From Bradyrhizobium symbiodeficiens (GTDB lineage: Bacteria; Pseudomonadota; Alphaproteobacteria; Rhizobiales; Xanthobacteraceae), in contig NZ_CP029427.2 in assembly GCF_002266465.3 (NCBI RefSeq), forward strand, positions 62,001 to 126,000: a DNA stretch of 64,000 nt, given 5' to 3'. The translations under genes and the position numbers were made by a program. Shown here in pieces: positions 17,070 to 27,098 of the stretch (position 1 is its first letter; the number at the start of each line of letters is the position of its first letter). The notes beneath the pieces are model-generated. The model was not told where the DNA came from and did no database searches. It saw only the letters and a program-made list of their open reading frames with translations.

Positions 17070-17969
17070 TCACTTCTGACATTTCGGACACCAGAACGTC
17101 GATCGGCCATTCTGCGTGAACCGCTTGACGGTGCCGCCGCACCCCGGCGTCTTGCAGGTCTCGCCCTCGCGGTCGTAGACCTTGAACGAATGCTGGAAAT
17201 AGCCGAGCTCACCCGAGGTCTGGCGATGGTCGCGCAAGGACGAGCCACCGGCCTTGATGGCGTCGTTCAGCACGGTGTGGATCGCACTCACCAGCCGCTT
17301 CGCATGATCGGTCGGCTCGCCGCCGCCAACACCCTTGCGACCCTTGGTCGCGAGCGTCGCGGCGATCCGGCGCGGCGACAGATGCGAGCGATGCAGGGCT
17401 TCGCAGACATAGATGTTGCCGAGCCCGGCGACCACGCGCTGGTCGAGCAGCGCGGCCTTCAGGCTCGTGGTCTTGCCTTCGCAGGAGCGCGCCAGCATCG
17501 CGGCGTCGAATTCGTTGCCGAGCGGCTCGGGACCGAGGTCGCGCAGCAGCGGCTCATCTTCGAGCGCGTTGCGTGCGATCACTTTCATGTAACCGAAGCG
17601 CCGCGGATCGTTGAAGACGATGTCGGCGCCGGAGGACATCCGAAACAGCACGTGGTCGTGCGTGGAATTCTTGCCCTTCGGATAGTGAAACTCGCCGGGC
17701 GCGGCCTCGTTATCCGGCTTGATGACGCGGAATGAGCCCGACATGCCCAGATGCATCAAGAGCACGTCGCCGGAGGCGAGATCGGCCATGAGATATTTTG
17801 CACGGCGGCCGAGCCCCGTGACGACCTGCCCCTGCAGCCGCGCCACGAAATCCGGCTGGAACGGAAAGCGCAGATCCGGCCGGCGGGCCTCCGCGACCAG
17901 GATTTTCGCGCCCTCCATCACCGGCTGAAGGCCGCGGCGGACGGTCTCGACTTCGGGCAATTCAGGCAT
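17070..17969 (-). CDS. mutM: Formamidopyrimidine-DNA glycosylase, MutM (Fpg)
   Basis: A 299-residue base-excision repair enzyme that removes 8-oxoguanine and formamidopyrimidines and cuts the abasic site. The catalytic N-terminal Pro2-Glu3 ([14 protein letters not shown]), Lys58 in GRRAKYL, the H2TH helix region ([18 protein letters not shown]) and the C-terminal zinc finger ([10 protein letters not shown] to CPKCQK) are all present. It is divergent from ubiE, with 81 bases between the starts. A short Gly/Lys insertion ([11 protein letters not shown]) before the zinc finger is seen in related alphaproteobacteria. Confidence 0.97.
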   Translation of the reverse strand: MPELPEVETVRRGLQPVMEGAKILVAEARRPDLRFPFQPDFVARLQGQVVTGLGRRAKYLMADLASGDVLLMHLGMSGSFRVIKPDNEAAPGEFHYPKGKNSTHDHVLFRMSSGADIVFNDPRRFGYMKVIARNALEDEPLLRDLGPEPLGNEFDAAMLARSCEGKTTSLKAALLDQRVVAGLGNIYVCEALHRSHLSPRRIAATLATKGRKGVGGGEPTDHAKRLVSAIHTVLNDAIKAGGSSLRDHRQTSGELGYFQHSFKVYDREGETCKTPGCGGTVKRFTQNGRSTFWCPKCQK

Positions 17970-18050
17970 GGTCAGGCATTCACCTTATGAGGGCGGTGTG
18001 ATAGCGCCATTGCGGCGGGCGCGCTATGGTTCGCCCAGTGGAGTAGAGTA

Positions 18051-18812
18051 ATGGATCGGCCGGGCGAAACCACGCATTTCGGCTTCAGGGACGTTCCCCT
18101 GGGGGACAAGCAGACGCTGGTGAACGATGTGTTTCACAGCGTGGCGTCGCGCTATGATTTGATGAACGATTTGATGTCCGGTGGCCTGCACCGGGTCTGG
18201 AAGGACATCATGATCACGGCGCTCGACCCGCCGAGGGGCGACCGGCCGTTCGCGCTGCTCGACGTGGCCGGTGGCACCGGCGACATTTCGTTCCGCGCCG
18301 CCAAGGCCGCAGGCGCGGGCTTCCATGCCACCGTCTGCGACATCAACACCGACATGCTGGCCGTGGGCCGCGAGCGCGCCGCGAAGCGCCATCTCGAAAC
18401 CCGGGTCGATTTCGTCGAAGGCAACGCCGAGGCGCTCGCCTTTGCCGATCGCAGCTTCGACGCATATACGATCGCTTTCGGCATTCGCAACGTGCCCCGG
18501 ATTGATCTCGCGCTGCGCGAGGCCCATCGCGTGCTCAAGCCCGGCAGCCGCTTCCTGTGCCTGGAATTCTCCACCGTCGAGATGCCCGGGCTCGACCGGA
18601 TCTACGACCTGTTCTCGTTCAAGGTGATCCCGCCGCTCGGCCGCATGATCACGGGCGATGCCGAGTCCTACCAATATCTCGTCGAGTCCATCCGCAAGTT
18701 TCCGAAACCCAACGCCTTCGCCGACATGATCCGCGACGCCGGCTTCGCCCGCGTCAGCTGGCAGACATTGTCCGGCGGAATCGTCGCACTGCATTCGGGC
18801 TGGCGTTTGTGA
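18051..18812 (+). CDS. ubiE: Ubiquinone/menaquinone C-methyltransferase UbiE
   Basis: A 253-residue S-adenosylmethionine-dependent methyltransferase that adds the C2 methyl group of ubiquinone (and menaquinone where made). The family signature [24 protein letters not shown] is split here as [13 protein letters not shown] and HRVWK at residues 30-52; the SAM motif is [12 protein letters not shown], and the second signature [20 protein letters not shown] follows. Its stop codon overlaps the ubiB start (GTGA), so it is the first gene of a translationally coupled ubiE-ubiB pair. Confidence 0.96.
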   Translation: MDRPGETTHFGFRDVPLGDKQTLVNDVFHSVASRYDLMNDLMSGGLHRVWKDIMITALDPPRGDRPFALLDVAGGTGDISFRAAKAAGAGFHATVCDINTDMLAVGRERAAKRHLETRVDFVEGNAEALAFADRSFDAYTIAFGIRNVPRIDLALREAHRVLKPGSRFLCLEFSTVEMPGLDRIYDLFSFKVIPPLGRMITGDAESYQYLVESIRKFPKPNAFADMIRDAGFARVSWQTLSGGIVALHSGWRL

Positions 18813-20383
18813 TCTCTGCCTTCACCCACATTTCGCGCCTGATCCGCGCCGCGTTCGTGTTTGCCCGCGAGGGCGTGTTTGGCTCGGTCGATCCGAGCCT
18901 GGTGCCGCCGCCGGGACAGCTCGCGCTGAAGCTGGCGCGCCTGATCGAACGACGTGGCGTCAAGCACGGCCCGCGGATCGCGCGCGCGCTGACGCGGATG
19001 GGCCCCGCTTATCTCAAGCTCGGACAATTCCTGGCCACACGTCCCGACGTCGTCGGCGTGATCATGGCGCGCGACCTCGAAAGTCTCCAGGACCGCCTGC
19101 CGCCGTTTCCGCAGCACGAAGCGGAAGCCACGATCGCGACCTCGCTGGAGCGGCCGCTGAAAGACGTGTTTGTCAGCTTCGGCCCCCCCGTCGCGGCCGC
19201 CTCGATCGCGCAGGTGCATCGCGGCGAAGTCTTGCACGACGGGATCCAAAAATCGGTCGCGGTCAAGGTGCTCAGGCCCAACGTGGCCGCACGCTTCCGC
19301 CGCGATCTCTCCGACTTCTTCTTCGTCGCACACAAGGCCGAGACCTATTCGGCGGAAGCGCGCCGGCTGCGCCTCATCGAGGTCATCAACACCATGTCGC
19401 GCTCGGTCGCCATGGAGATGGACCTGCGGCTGGAAGCAGCCGCGCTGTCCGAGATGGCGGAGAACACGCGCGACGATCCTGATTTCCGCGTGCCTGATGT
19501 CGACTGGGACCGCACCACGCACAACGTGCTGACGATGGAGTGGATCGACGGCATCGCGCTGAACGATCACAAGCGCCTGGCGGAATCACAGGTCGACCTG
19601 CCCGATCTCGGCCGCAAGGTGATCCAGAGCTTCCTGCGGCACGCGCTGCGCGACGGCTTCTTCCACGCCGACATGCATCCGGGCAATCTGTTCCTGGATG
19701 ACGCAGGACGACTCGTCGCGGTCGATTTCGGCATCATGGGCCGGCTCGGCATGAAGGAGCGGAGATTCCTCGCGGAGATCCTGCTCGGCTTCATCACCCG
19801 CGACTATCGACGCGTCGCGGAAGTGCATTTCGAGGCGGGCTACGTGCCCGCGCATCACTCGGTCGAGAATTTCGCGCAAGCCATCCGCGCCATCGGCGAG
19901 CCGATCCACAACCGCACGGCGGAAGAGATCTCGATGGCGCGGCTCTTGACGCTGCTGCTCGAGGTCACCGGCCTGTTCGACATGACCACGCGGCCCGAGT
20001 TGATCCTGCTGCAGAAGACCATGGTGGTGGTCGAGGGCGTCGCGCGCGGCTTCGATCCCAAGCTCGACATCTGGAAGATCGCCGACCCCGTGGTGCGCGA
20101 ATGGATCGAGCGTAATCTCGGACCGCTCGGTCGGGTGCAGGGCGCGCTCGCCGGAACCGGCGACATCGCACGCGTGCTGATGCGCCTGCCTGAGATCGCC
20201 GAACGGTCGGTGAAGGTGCTGGAACAGCTCGAGACCATGACGCGCGAGGGTATCCGGCTGTCGCCCGAGAGCATCGCCGCGATGGGCCGCAGCGAGGGCC
20301 GCAAGAACCGCTGGCGCACCGTCGCGCTCTGGATCATCGCCGCGACCTTCATCGGGATCCTGATCGCCGTCAGAAATCTATGA
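18809..20383 (+). CDS. ubiB: Ubiquinone biosynthesis atypical kinase UbiB
   Basis: A 524-residue protein of the ABC1/ADCK/UbiB atypical kinase family, needed for ubiquinone synthesis or lipid handling at the membrane. It has the KxGQ motif ([13 protein letters not shown]), the Ala-rich loop [11 protein letters not shown], the catalytic loop [12 protein letters not shown] and the metal Asp in [12 protein letters not shown]-terminal hydrophobic helix ([14 protein letters not shown]) anchors it to the inner membrane. The GTG at 18809 overlaps the ubiE stop (GTGA); the frame is open further upstream inside ubiE, but that stretch is a shadow. Confidence 0.94.
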   Translation: MISAFTHISRLIRAAFVFAREGVFGSVDPSLVPPPGQLALKLARLIERRGVKHGPRIARALTRMGPAYLKLGQFLATRPDVVGVIMARDLESLQDRLPPFPQHEAEATIATSLERPLKDVFVSFGPPVAAASIAQVHRGEVLHDGIQKSVAVKVLRPNVAARFRRDLSDFFFVAHKAETYSAEARRLRLIEVINTMSRSVAMEMDLRLEAAALSEMAENTRDDPDFRVPDVDWDRTTHNVLTMEWIDGIALNDHKRLAESQVDLPDLGRKVIQSFLRHALRDGFFHADMHPGNLFLDDAGRLVAVDFGIMGRLGMKERRFLAEILLGFITRDYRRVAEVHFEAGYVPAHHSVENFAQAIRAIGEPIHNRTAEEISMARLLTLLLEVTGLFDMTTRPELILLQKTMVVVEGVARGFDPKLDIWKIADPVVREWIERNLGPLGRVQGALAGTGDIARVLMRLPEIAERSVKVLEQLETMTREGIRLSPESIAAMGRSEGRKNRWRTVALWIIAATFIGILIAVRNL

Positions 20384-20390
20384 TTGCCGA

Positions 20391-20421
20391 TGATTGCATT
20401 GCAATCGTGTGAATGATAGCA
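20391..20421. promoter_or_regulatory. Palindromic candidate operator upstream of coaBC
   Basis: A perfect odd-centred palindrome GATTGCA-T-TGCAATC (20392-20406) is followed by TGATAGCA (20414-20421), 28 bases before the coaBC GTG. TGATAGCA is identical, as I recall, to the half-site bound by the ribbon-helix-helix antitoxin FitA of Neisseria. As the CoaBC here begins with a FitA-like domain, these may be self-binding sites. Palindromes are directly visible; the role is inference. Confidence 0.4.
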
Positions 20422-20449
20422 TCGCCATCATCCACGCTGGAGTGGCGCT

Positions 20450-21898
20450 GTGGCAAGCCTGACCATCCGCAAGCTCGACGAACACGTCAAAACCTATCTT
20501 CGGCTGCGCTCGGCCAAGAACCGCAGGTCGGTCGAGGAAGAGGTCCGGGTCATCCTGCGGGAGCTGATCGAGGGCCGCGAGGAGCCGCTGACGCCCTTTG
20601 CAGCACCGCCTGCGGCATCCTCCGTCCCCACTCTCCAGCGCACCGGCGCCCTTCCCGAGGCCAGCGTCACCCTGATCATCGGCGGCGGCATCGCGGCCTA
20701 TAAATCGCTTGACCTGATCCGCAGGCTGAAGGAGCGCCGCATCGAGGTCCGCTGCGTCCTGACCAAGGCGGCCCAGCAATTCGTCACACCGCTGGCGGTG
20801 AGCGCGCTGTCGCATGAGCGTGTCTATACCGACCTGTTCGACCCCCAGAGCGAGTTCGACGCCGGCCATATCAGGCTCGCGCGCGACTGCGACCTGATCG
20901 TGGTGGCGCCCGCGACTGCCGACCTGATGGCGAAGATGGCGAACGGCCATGCCGACGATCTCGCCAGCGCGATCCTGCTCGCGACCAACCGCAAGGTGCT
21001 GCTGGCACCGGCAATGAACCCGTTGATGTGGGGCAATGCGGCGACGCGGCGCAACGTCGCGCAGCTGCAGCGCGACGGAGTGGTGCTGATCGGGCCCAAT
21101 TCCGGCGAGATGGCGGAAGCGGGCGAGGCCGGCATCGGCCGCATGTCCGAGGCGATCGAGATCGCCGCGGCCGCCGAGCGTCTGCTGCGGCCGCCGGTGC
21201 CGCGCCCGCTCGCCGGCAAGCGCGTGTTGATCACCGCCGGCCCCACCCACGAGCCGATCGATCCGGTGCGCTACATTGCCAACCGCTCCTCGGGCAAGCA
21301 GGGCTTTGCCATTGCCGCCGCGGCCCAGGCCGCCGGTGCCGAGGTGATTCTGGTGAGCGGCCCGGTCGATCTCGACGATCCCCAGGGCGTCACGGTCAAG
21401 CACGTCGAATCTGCGCGCCAGATGCTGGAGCAGGTGCAGGCCGCGCTTCCCGCCGACATCGCGATCTTCGCCGCCGCCGTCGCCGACTGGCGCGTTGCGA
21501 GCGAAGGCGAGCAGAAGCTGAAGAAGACCGCAGGCAGCATGCCGCCGCTTCAGCTGGTCGAGAACCCCGACATCCTCGCCACCATTTCGAAGCTGACCGA
21601 CCAGCGCCCGCCGCTGGTGATCGGCTTTGCCGCCGAGACCGAGCACCTGATCGACAACGCCAAGTCAAAACTTGCCCGCAAGGGCTGCGACTGGATCGTC
21701 GCCAATGACGTCTCGCCCGCCACCGGCGTGATGGGCGGCGACCGCAACACCGTGCACCTCATCAGCAAGAATGCTGAGAGGAACGGCGAGATCACAGTTG
21801 ATTCCTGGCCGGTGATGACCAAGGAACAGGTCGCCATCGAGCTGGTCGCGCATGTCGCCAAGAGCGTGACCGGCAAATCCCGGGAGTCCGTATCTTGA
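20450..21898 (+). CDS. coaBC: CoaBC (phosphopantothenoylcysteine decarboxylase / phosphopantothenate-cysteine ligase) with N-terminal ribbon-helix-helix domain
   Basis: A 482-residue bifunctional CoA enzyme that joins cysteine to 4'-phosphopantothenate and decarboxylates the product. Residues 1-42 ([19 protein letters not shown] to [13 protein letters not shown]) look like a FitA/Arc-type ribbon-helix-helix DNA-binding domain. After a linker, CoaC starts near residue 72: GGGIAAYK, active-site His in GHIRLAR, and APAMNPLMW. CoaB begins near 255 ([29 protein letters not shown] in pieces) with FAAAVADWR and GFAAETE. Normal CoaBC is about 400 residues and lacks the first part. No stop or good start separates the two parts. 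The GTG start has GGAG 9 bases upstream. The usual CoaC Cys (ACG) is replaced by EAG. Confidence 0.9.
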   Translation: MASLTIRKLDEHVKTYLRLRSAKNRRSVEEEVRVILRELIEGREEPLTPFAAPPAASSVPTLQRTGALPEASVTLIIGGGIAAYKSLDLIRRLKERRIEVRCVLTKAAQQFVTPLAVSALSHERVYTDLFDPQSEFDAGHIRLARDCDLIVVAPATADLMAKMANGHADDLASAILLATNRKVLLAPAMNPLMWGNAATRRNVAQLQRDGVVLIGPNSGEMAEAGEAGIGRMSEAIEIAAAAERLLRPPVPRPLAGKRVLITAGPTHEPIDPVRYIANRSSGKQGFAIAAAAQAAGAEVILVSGPVDLDDPQGVTVKHVESARQMLEQVQAALPADIAIFAAAVADWRVASEGEQKLKKTAGSMPPLQLVENPDILATISKLTDQRPPLVIGFAAETEHLIDNAKSKLARKGCDWIVANDVSPATGVMGGDRNTVHLISKNAERNGEITVDSWPVMTKEQVAIELVAHVAKSVTGKSRESVS

Positions 21899-22353
21899 GC
21901 ACTGAGGTCACCGTCGAACTGCAGCAACTGGCCCACGCCGAAGGCCTGGCGCTGCCGGCCTATCAAACGGCTGACGCCGCAGGGCTCGATCTGATGGCCG
22001 CGGTGCCTGAGGGCGCGCCGATGACGCTCGCCCCCGGTCAATATGCGCTGGTGCCGACCGGCCTTGCGATCGCACTGCCATCCGGACACGAGGCGCAGGT
22101 ACGGCCGCGTTCGGGGCTTGCCGCCAAGCACGGCGTCACCGTGCTGAACTCGCCGGGCACGATCGACGCGGATTATCGCGGCGAGATCAAGGTGATCCTG
22201 ATCAACCACGGCGCGGCGCCGTTCGCGATCAAGCGCGGCGAGCGCATCGCCCAGATGGTGATCGCGCCCGTCGTGCAGGCCGCGCTGGTTCCGGTGGCGA
22301 CGTTATCCGCGACCGACCGCGGCGCCGGCGGCTTCGGCTCGACCGGCCGCTAA
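21895..22353 (+). CDS. dut: dUTP diphosphatase (dUTPase)
   Basis: A 152-residue trimeric all-beta dUTPase that converts dUTP to dUMP and so keeps uracil out of DNA. All five family motifs are present: [38 protein letters not shown] and the C-terminal P-loop-like [10 protein letters not shown]. It starts with TTG at 21895, overlapping the coaBC stop (TTGA), so translation is coupled. The coaBC-dut order is common in bacteria. Confidence 0.95.
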   Translation: MSTEVTVELQQLAHAEGLALPAYQTADAAGLDLMAAVPEGAPMTLAPGQYALVPTGLAIALPSGHEAQVRPRSGLAAKHGVTVLNSPGTIDADYRGEIKVILINHGAAPFAIKRGERIAQMVIAPVVQAALVPVATLSATDRGAGGFGSTGR

Positions 22354-22544
22354 CGCCCCACAGCTCCAGCCGAATCATCCCGAAGACCTGCGTGAGTTGG
22401 AACCCCTCGCCCGGCATTTTTTTGGGGCCGCCTTTGCGTTCACGATCTGGACTCTTACCGGCGGAGTCACGGTGAGGGTATTGTCGTTTGATTCGCACGC
22501 GACGGGGGTCGCCGCGTGTAAATTCGTGCGGTCTTGGGGCAACT

Positions 22545-25049
22545 ATGTCAGGCGTGATCGTGTCGATGCGTCGGACGCTGCTGTCGTGCACATCGCTCGT
22601 GCGCAACGGCTTGTTGGGAGGCGCTCTTGCAGCGCTGCTGCCGGCTGCGCCGGCCGAGGCGGCCGACCTCATCGACACCCTCTCCATCATGCTGGATTTC
22701 AACCGGCAGGAACTCGCGGTGCTCGCCACCGCGCTGGCCTTGCTCGGCTTCTCGGTGATGGCCGCGATCCTGTTGATGCGCACGCGCGTGCGCACGGCGA
22801 AGAACGAGGCGCGGCTGCGTGCCCGAATTGGGGAACTCCAGCTCCAGGCTGACCGCTTCGGCGCGCTGCTGTTCGCCGAGCCGCAAATCCTTATCTCCTG
22901 GCCCGCCGGCGACAACCGCGCGCAGATCTCCGGCGACGTCTCGCTGGTGCTGCCGCGCGACTCCTCGCCGCAACGCGTGCTCGCCTTCGGAACCTGGCTG
23001 CCGCCGGAACCCGCGCTCCAGATGGATCATGCCGTCGACGCGCTGCGTGACCGCGGCGACGGGTTCCAGCTGACACTGACGACCGCGCATGGCCACACGC
23101 TCGAAGCCATCGGCCGCGCCATCGGCGGCCAGGCCATTGTCCGGATTCGCGAACTCTCGGGGCTCCGCCGCGATCTGGCCGAGACCAATCTGCGCTACAA
23201 CGCGCTTTCCGACGAGACCGAGATGCTGCGCGGCTTCGCCGCCAACGCACCCTGGCCGATCTGGGCCAAGGGCGAGAACGGCGCGCTGACCTACGCCAAC
23301 CCGGCCTATGTCCGTGCCACCGAGGCGAACAACGTCACCGATGCGCAGGAGCGCAAGCTCGAGCTGCTCGACAGCGCCGACCGCACCGCGATGGAGCGGG
23401 GACTGAAGGACGCCGCCAATTTCAATGCGCGGCTGCCGATCGTGGTCCGCGGCGAGCGCCGAATCTACGACGTGCGCGCGGTCAATGTCGGCAGCGGCAG
23501 CGTCGGCGTCGCCATCGACGCCAGCGAGGCGGATGCGCTCAGCTCGGCGCTGGTGCGGATGGCGGAGGCGCATCGCCGTACGCTCGACCAGCTCTCCTCC
23601 GGCGTTGCCGTGTTCGACGGCCAGCGCCGGCTCGCCTTCTACAACGATTCCTACCGCCGGCTGTGGGACCTCGACCGCACCTTCCTCGACGCCAATCCTG
23701 ATGATTCCAGCGTGCTGGATCAGCTCCGTGCTGCGCGAAAACTGCCGGAGCAGCCCGACTTCCGCGCCTGGAAATCCAAGCTGCACGAGGCCTATCGCGC
23801 GGTCGAGACCACCAAGGACACCTGGTACCTGCCCGACGGCCGCGCGCTGTCGGTCGTCACCACGCCGAACCCGGAAGGCGGCGTCACCTATCTGTTCGAC
23901 GACGTCACCGAGAGCCTCGAGCTCGCCCGCCGCTTCGACGGCATGATCCGCGTCCAGCGCGAGACGCTGGACAGCCTCGCCGAGGGCGTCGCGGTGTTCG
24001 GCAGCAACGGCAAGGCGCAATTGTTCAATCCGGCCTTCGTCCGGATGTGGAAGTTGTCGAGCGATGCCATGCGCGACGAACCGCACATCCAGACGGTGGA
24101 AGGCTGGTGCCACCAGTTGTTCGACGACCCCGCGGTCTGGCGCCAGATCCGCGAGGCCGTCACCTCGATCGAGAGCCGCGCCGACGTGCCGCTGAAGCTG
24201 GAACGCAAGGACGGCAGCGTGCTCGACGGCATGATTCGCCCGCTGCATGACGGCGCCACCATGCTGACGTTCCAGGACATCACCGACACCGAGAACGTCG
24301 AGCGCGCGCTGCGCGAGCGCAACGAGGCGCTGGAGGCTGCCGACCAGATGAAGGTGGATTTCGTCCACCACGTCTCCTACGAGCTGCGCTCGCCGCTCAC
24401 AACCATCATCGGCTTCGCGCATTTCCTCAGCGATCCCTCGACCGGGCCGCTGACGCCGAAACAGGCCGAATATCTCGACTACGTCACCAAATCGACCAAC
24501 GCGCTGCTCGCGCTGACCAACAACATCCTCGATCTCGCCACCATCGACGCCGGCGCCATGAAGCTGGAACTCGGACCGGTCGACGTCAGCAAGGCCATCG
24601 AGCTCGCCGCCGAGGGCATCCAGGACCGGCTCGCCACCGACCGCATCCGTCTCAAGGTCGAGATCGCGCCCGATATCGGCAGCTTCTCCGGCGACGAGAA
24701 GCGCGTGGTGCAGGTGCTCTATAACCTCCTCGCCAACGCCGTCGGGTTTTCTCCACAGGATTCCACCGTCGGGATCAGCGCGCGGCGCACCGAACGCAGC
24801 GTGGTCTTCACCGTGACAGATTCAGGGCCTGGAATACCTGCCGACATGAAGGACAAGGTGTTCAACTGGTTCGAAAGCCGCTCGCAGGGCTCGCGTCACC
24901 GCGGCGCCGGGCTCGGCCTGTCACTGGTGCGCTCCTTCGTCGAGCTGCATGGCGGCAACGTGCGGGTTGATTCGATCGTCGGCCGGGGCACGGTCGTGAT
25001 CTGTGACTTCCCGACCGACCAGGCGGCGCATCGCGACGCCGCCGAATGA
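22545..25049 (+). CDS. divL: DivL-like cell-cycle pseudo-histidine kinase (Tyr in place of phosphoacceptor His)
   Basis: An 834-residue membrane sensor kinase homologue. A signal/anchor and transmembrane helix (LAVLATALALLGFSVMAAILLM, split near residue 60-80) are followed by three PAS-like domains (about 220-330, 345-450 and 475-570), then the dimerisation helix and a full HATPase domain (LLANAVGFSPQ, DSGPGIPADM, GAGLGLSL). In the H box the sequence is HVSYELRSPLT, so the phosphoacceptor His is Tyr612. This is the hallmark of DivL of Caulobacter, which reads phospho-DivK and controls the CckA-CtrA pathway. Its stop overlaps the start of the tsaE-amgK gene, as tsaE neighbours divL in related genomes. 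Confidence 0.88.
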   Translation: MSGVIVSMRRTLLSCTSLVRNGLLGGALAALLPAAPAEAADLIDTLSIMLDFNRQELAVLATALALLGFSVMAAILLMRTRVRTAKNEARLRARIGELQLQADRFGALLFAEPQILISWPAGDNRAQISGDVSLVLPRDSSPQRVLAFGTWLPPEPALQMDHAVDALRDRGDGFQLTLTTAHGHTLEAIGRAIGGQAIVRIRELSGLRRDLAETNLRYNALSDETEMLRGFAANAPWPIWAKGENGALTYANPAYVRATEANNVTDAQERKLELLDSADRTAMERGLKDAANFNARLPIVVRGERRIYDVRAVNVGSGSVGVAIDASEADALSSALVRMAEAHRRTLDQLSSGVAVFDGQRRLAFYNDSYRRLWDLDRTFLDANPDDSSVLDQLRAARKLPEQPDFRAWKSKLHEAYRAVETTKDTWYLPDGRALSVVTTPNPEGGVTYLFDDVTESLELARRFDGMIRVQRETLDSLAEGVAVFGSNGKAQLFNPAFVRMWKLSSDAMRDEPHIQTVEGWCHQLFDDPAVWRQIREAVTSIESRADVPLKLERKDGSVLDGMIRPLHDGATMLTFQDITDTENVERALRERNEALEAADQMKVDFVHHVSYELRSPLTTIIGFAHFLSDPSTGPLTPKQAEYLDYVTKSTNALLALTNNILDLATIDAGAMKLELGPVDVSKAIELAAEGIQDRLATDRIRLKVEIAPDIGSFSGDEKRVVQVLYNLLANAVGFSPQDSTVGISARRTERSVVFTVTDSGPGIPADMKDKVFNWFESRSQGSRHRGAGLGLSLVRSFVELHGGNVRVDSIVGRGTVVICDFPTDQAAHRDAAE

Positions 25050-26578
25050 GCGCGCCCACCACATTCTCCGTCGCGCTTCACAACGAGACGGCCACCGCGC
25101 AATTGATGGCCGACCTCGCGCTGCTGGTCGGCCCCGGCGATGTCGTCACGCTCACCGGCGATCTCGGCGCCGGCAAGACCGCGGCCGCCCGCGCGCTCAT
25201 CCGCTACCTCGCCGGCGACGAGACGATGGAAGTGCCGAGCCCGACCTTTACGCTGGTGCAGGGCTACGAGCTGCCGCCGTTCCCGGTGGTGCACGCCGAT
25301 CTCTACCGCGTCGAGGACGAGAGCGAACTCGAGGAGATCGGGCTGTCACCGCTGCCCGATGCAACGCTCGTCCTGATCGAATGGCCGGAGCGTGCGCCGT
25401 CGGCGATGCCGCAGGATCGCATCGACATTTCGCTGACGCATCGCCCCGCACTGGGCTCGAACGCGCGCGCGGCCGACATCACCGGTTACGGCAAGAGCGC
25501 CGCCACCGTCGCGCGGCTGCAGGCGCTGCGCGAATTCCTCGATGCGTCCGGCTATCTGGAGTCGACGCGTCGGCGCATGGCCGGCGATGCCTCGACCCGA
25601 TCCTATGCGCGGCTCTCGCGCGACGACGAGATCGTCATCCTCATGAACTTTCCGCAGCGCCCGGATGGGGCCGCGACGTACAACGGAAAATCCTACAGCG
25701 CCGCGGTACATCTCGCCGAGAATGTAAAGCCCTTCGTCGCCATCGACGAAGGCCTGCGTGCGCAGGGCATCTCGGCGCCGGCGATTTACCATTCCGACCT
25801 CGACCATGGCTTCCTGATCACCGAGGATTTCGGCAGCGAAAGCGTGGTCGAAGGCGACCCGCCACGCCCGATCGCCGAGCGCTACGAGGCCGCGACCGAT
25901 GTGCTGGCCGCACTCCACGGTAAGACGCTGCCGGAAACACTACCGCTGGCGGATCAGACCTACGCCATACCTGTCTTCGATACCGAGGCGCTGCTGATCG
26001 AGATCGGCCTGATGCCGGAATGGTACCTGCCCGATCGAAACGCGCCGCTGAGCGCGGCGGCGCGCTCGGAATTTTTCGCGATGTGGCGCGAGCTGCTGAA
26101 GAAGCCACAGTCCGCGCCGAAGACGTGGATCATCCGCGACTATCACTCGCCCAATCTGATCTGGCTTGGGGATCGCACGGGAATCGCGCGCGTCGGCGTG
26201 ATCGATTTTCAGGACGCCGTGCTCGGTCCGCAATCCTACGACGTGGTTTCGCTGCTTCAGGACGGCCGCATCGACGTGCCCGAGACCGTCGAGCTGACGC
26301 TGCTGTCGCGCTACATCAAGGCCCGGCGCGCCGCCGATGCCGGCTTCGATCCGGCCGGCTTCGCCGAGCTCTATGCCATCATGTCGGCACAGCGGAACAC
26401 GCGCCTGCTCGGCACCTTCGCCCGCCTCAACCGCCGCGACGGTAAGCCGCATTATTTGCGTCACCAGCCGCGGATCTGGACCTATCTCCAGCGCTCGCTG
26501 GCACATCCCGCGCTGAGCCCTTTGCGCGACTGGTATCTCGCCAACGTGCCGGCGCCCCAAAGTCCGCCAAAGGCCTGA
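25046..26578 (+). CDS. tsaE-amgK: TsaE / AmgK fusion: tRNA t6A complex ATPase and anomeric sugar kinase
   Basis: A 510-residue two-domain protein. Residues 1-150 are TsaE (P-loop GDLGAGKTAAARAL, then VPSPTFTLVQGY, HADLYRVED and LIEWPER), the ATPase that drives threonylcarbamoyladenosine formation on tRNA. Residues about 160-505 are an aminoglycoside-phosphotransferase-like kinase with MAGDASTRSYARL, the catalytic RDYHSPNLIWL and the metal GVIDFQDAVLGP, matching AmgK, which phosphorylates MurNAc/GlcNAc at C1 in peptidoglycan recycling. murU, its pathway partner, lies two genes downstream. The ATG overlaps the divL stop (ATGA). Confidence 0.9.
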   Translation: MSAPTTFSVALHNETATAQLMADLALLVGPGDVVTLTGDLGAGKTAAARALIRYLAGDETMEVPSPTFTLVQGYELPPFPVVHADLYRVEDESELEEIGLSPLPDATLVLIEWPERAPSAMPQDRIDISLTHRPALGSNARAADITGYGKSAATVARLQALREFLDASGYLESTRRRMAGDASTRSYARLSRDDEIVILMNFPQRPDGAATYNGKSYSAAVHLAENVKPFVAIDEGLRAQGISAPAIYHSDLDHGFLITEDFGSESVVEGDPPRPIAERYEAATDVLAALHGKTLPETLPLADQTYAIPVFDTEALLIEIGLMPEWYLPDRNAPLSAAARSEFFAMWRELLKKPQSAPKTWIIRDYHSPNLIWLGDRTGIARVGVIDFQDAVLGPQSYDVVSLLQDGRIDVPETVELTLLSRYIKARRAADAGFDPAGFAELYAIMSAQRNTRLLGTFARLNRRDGKPHYLRHQPRIWTYLQRSLAHPALSPLRDWYLANVPAPQSPPKA

Positions 26579-26663
26579 TTCGGGGGCCGGTTTACCAGCT
26601 GTTAGCCAAGACGCCGGTATTCTGGCGGCGAGGCAGCCGGATAAATACGGGGCTGGAGGTCAG

Positions 26664-26981
26664 ATGGCGGTAAAGACGGACCAGCGCGGCAATAGCCGGG
26701 TTGTTTTCGAGCGCGGGATCTCGGCCCAGATGATGGGGATCGACGGCACCTGGCGGCGCGACTGCACCATGGAGGACGTCTCCGAGACCGGCGCCAAGCT
26801 GACCATCGACGGCTCGGTGGAGGGCCTCCATTTGAAAGAGTTCTTTCTGCTGCTGTCGTCCACTGGACTCGCGTACCGGCGCTGCGAACTGGCCTGGGTC
26901 AATGGCGACCAGATCGGCGTCAATTTCCTGAAAGTCGGCGACAAGAAGAAAAAGGCGCGTTCCACAGCCGTCGGGGCATGA
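26664..26981 (+). CDS. PilZ domain protein
   Basis: A 105-residue single PilZ domain. The c-di-GMP-binding elements are present: Arg8-x3-Arg12 (RGNSR) and the DVSETG motif (D/NxSxxG) at about residues 38-43. A Lys-rich tail follows. It would sense the second messenger c-di-GMP and change motility, polysaccharide synthesis or envelope functions through a partner protein. It lies between amgK and murU on the same strand, so it may be cotranscribed with the recycling genes. An AGGTC-type ribosome site precedes the ATG. Confidence 0.85.
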   Translation: MAVKTDQRGNSRVVFERGISAQMMGIDGTWRRDCTMEDVSETGAKLTIDGSVEGLHLKEFFLLLSSTGLAYRRCELAWVNGDQIGVNFLKVGDKKKKARSTAVGA

Positions 26982-27098
26982 CGGCAGCACCCGTCGTACA
27001 ACCGTCACGGCGGGTAGTTAAGGCGATTGAGATGCGGTGCGGCTGATCGAACCTCGTGTTAAGATTGCCGCGAACGTGAAAGGTCTGGAAAGCGAAGG

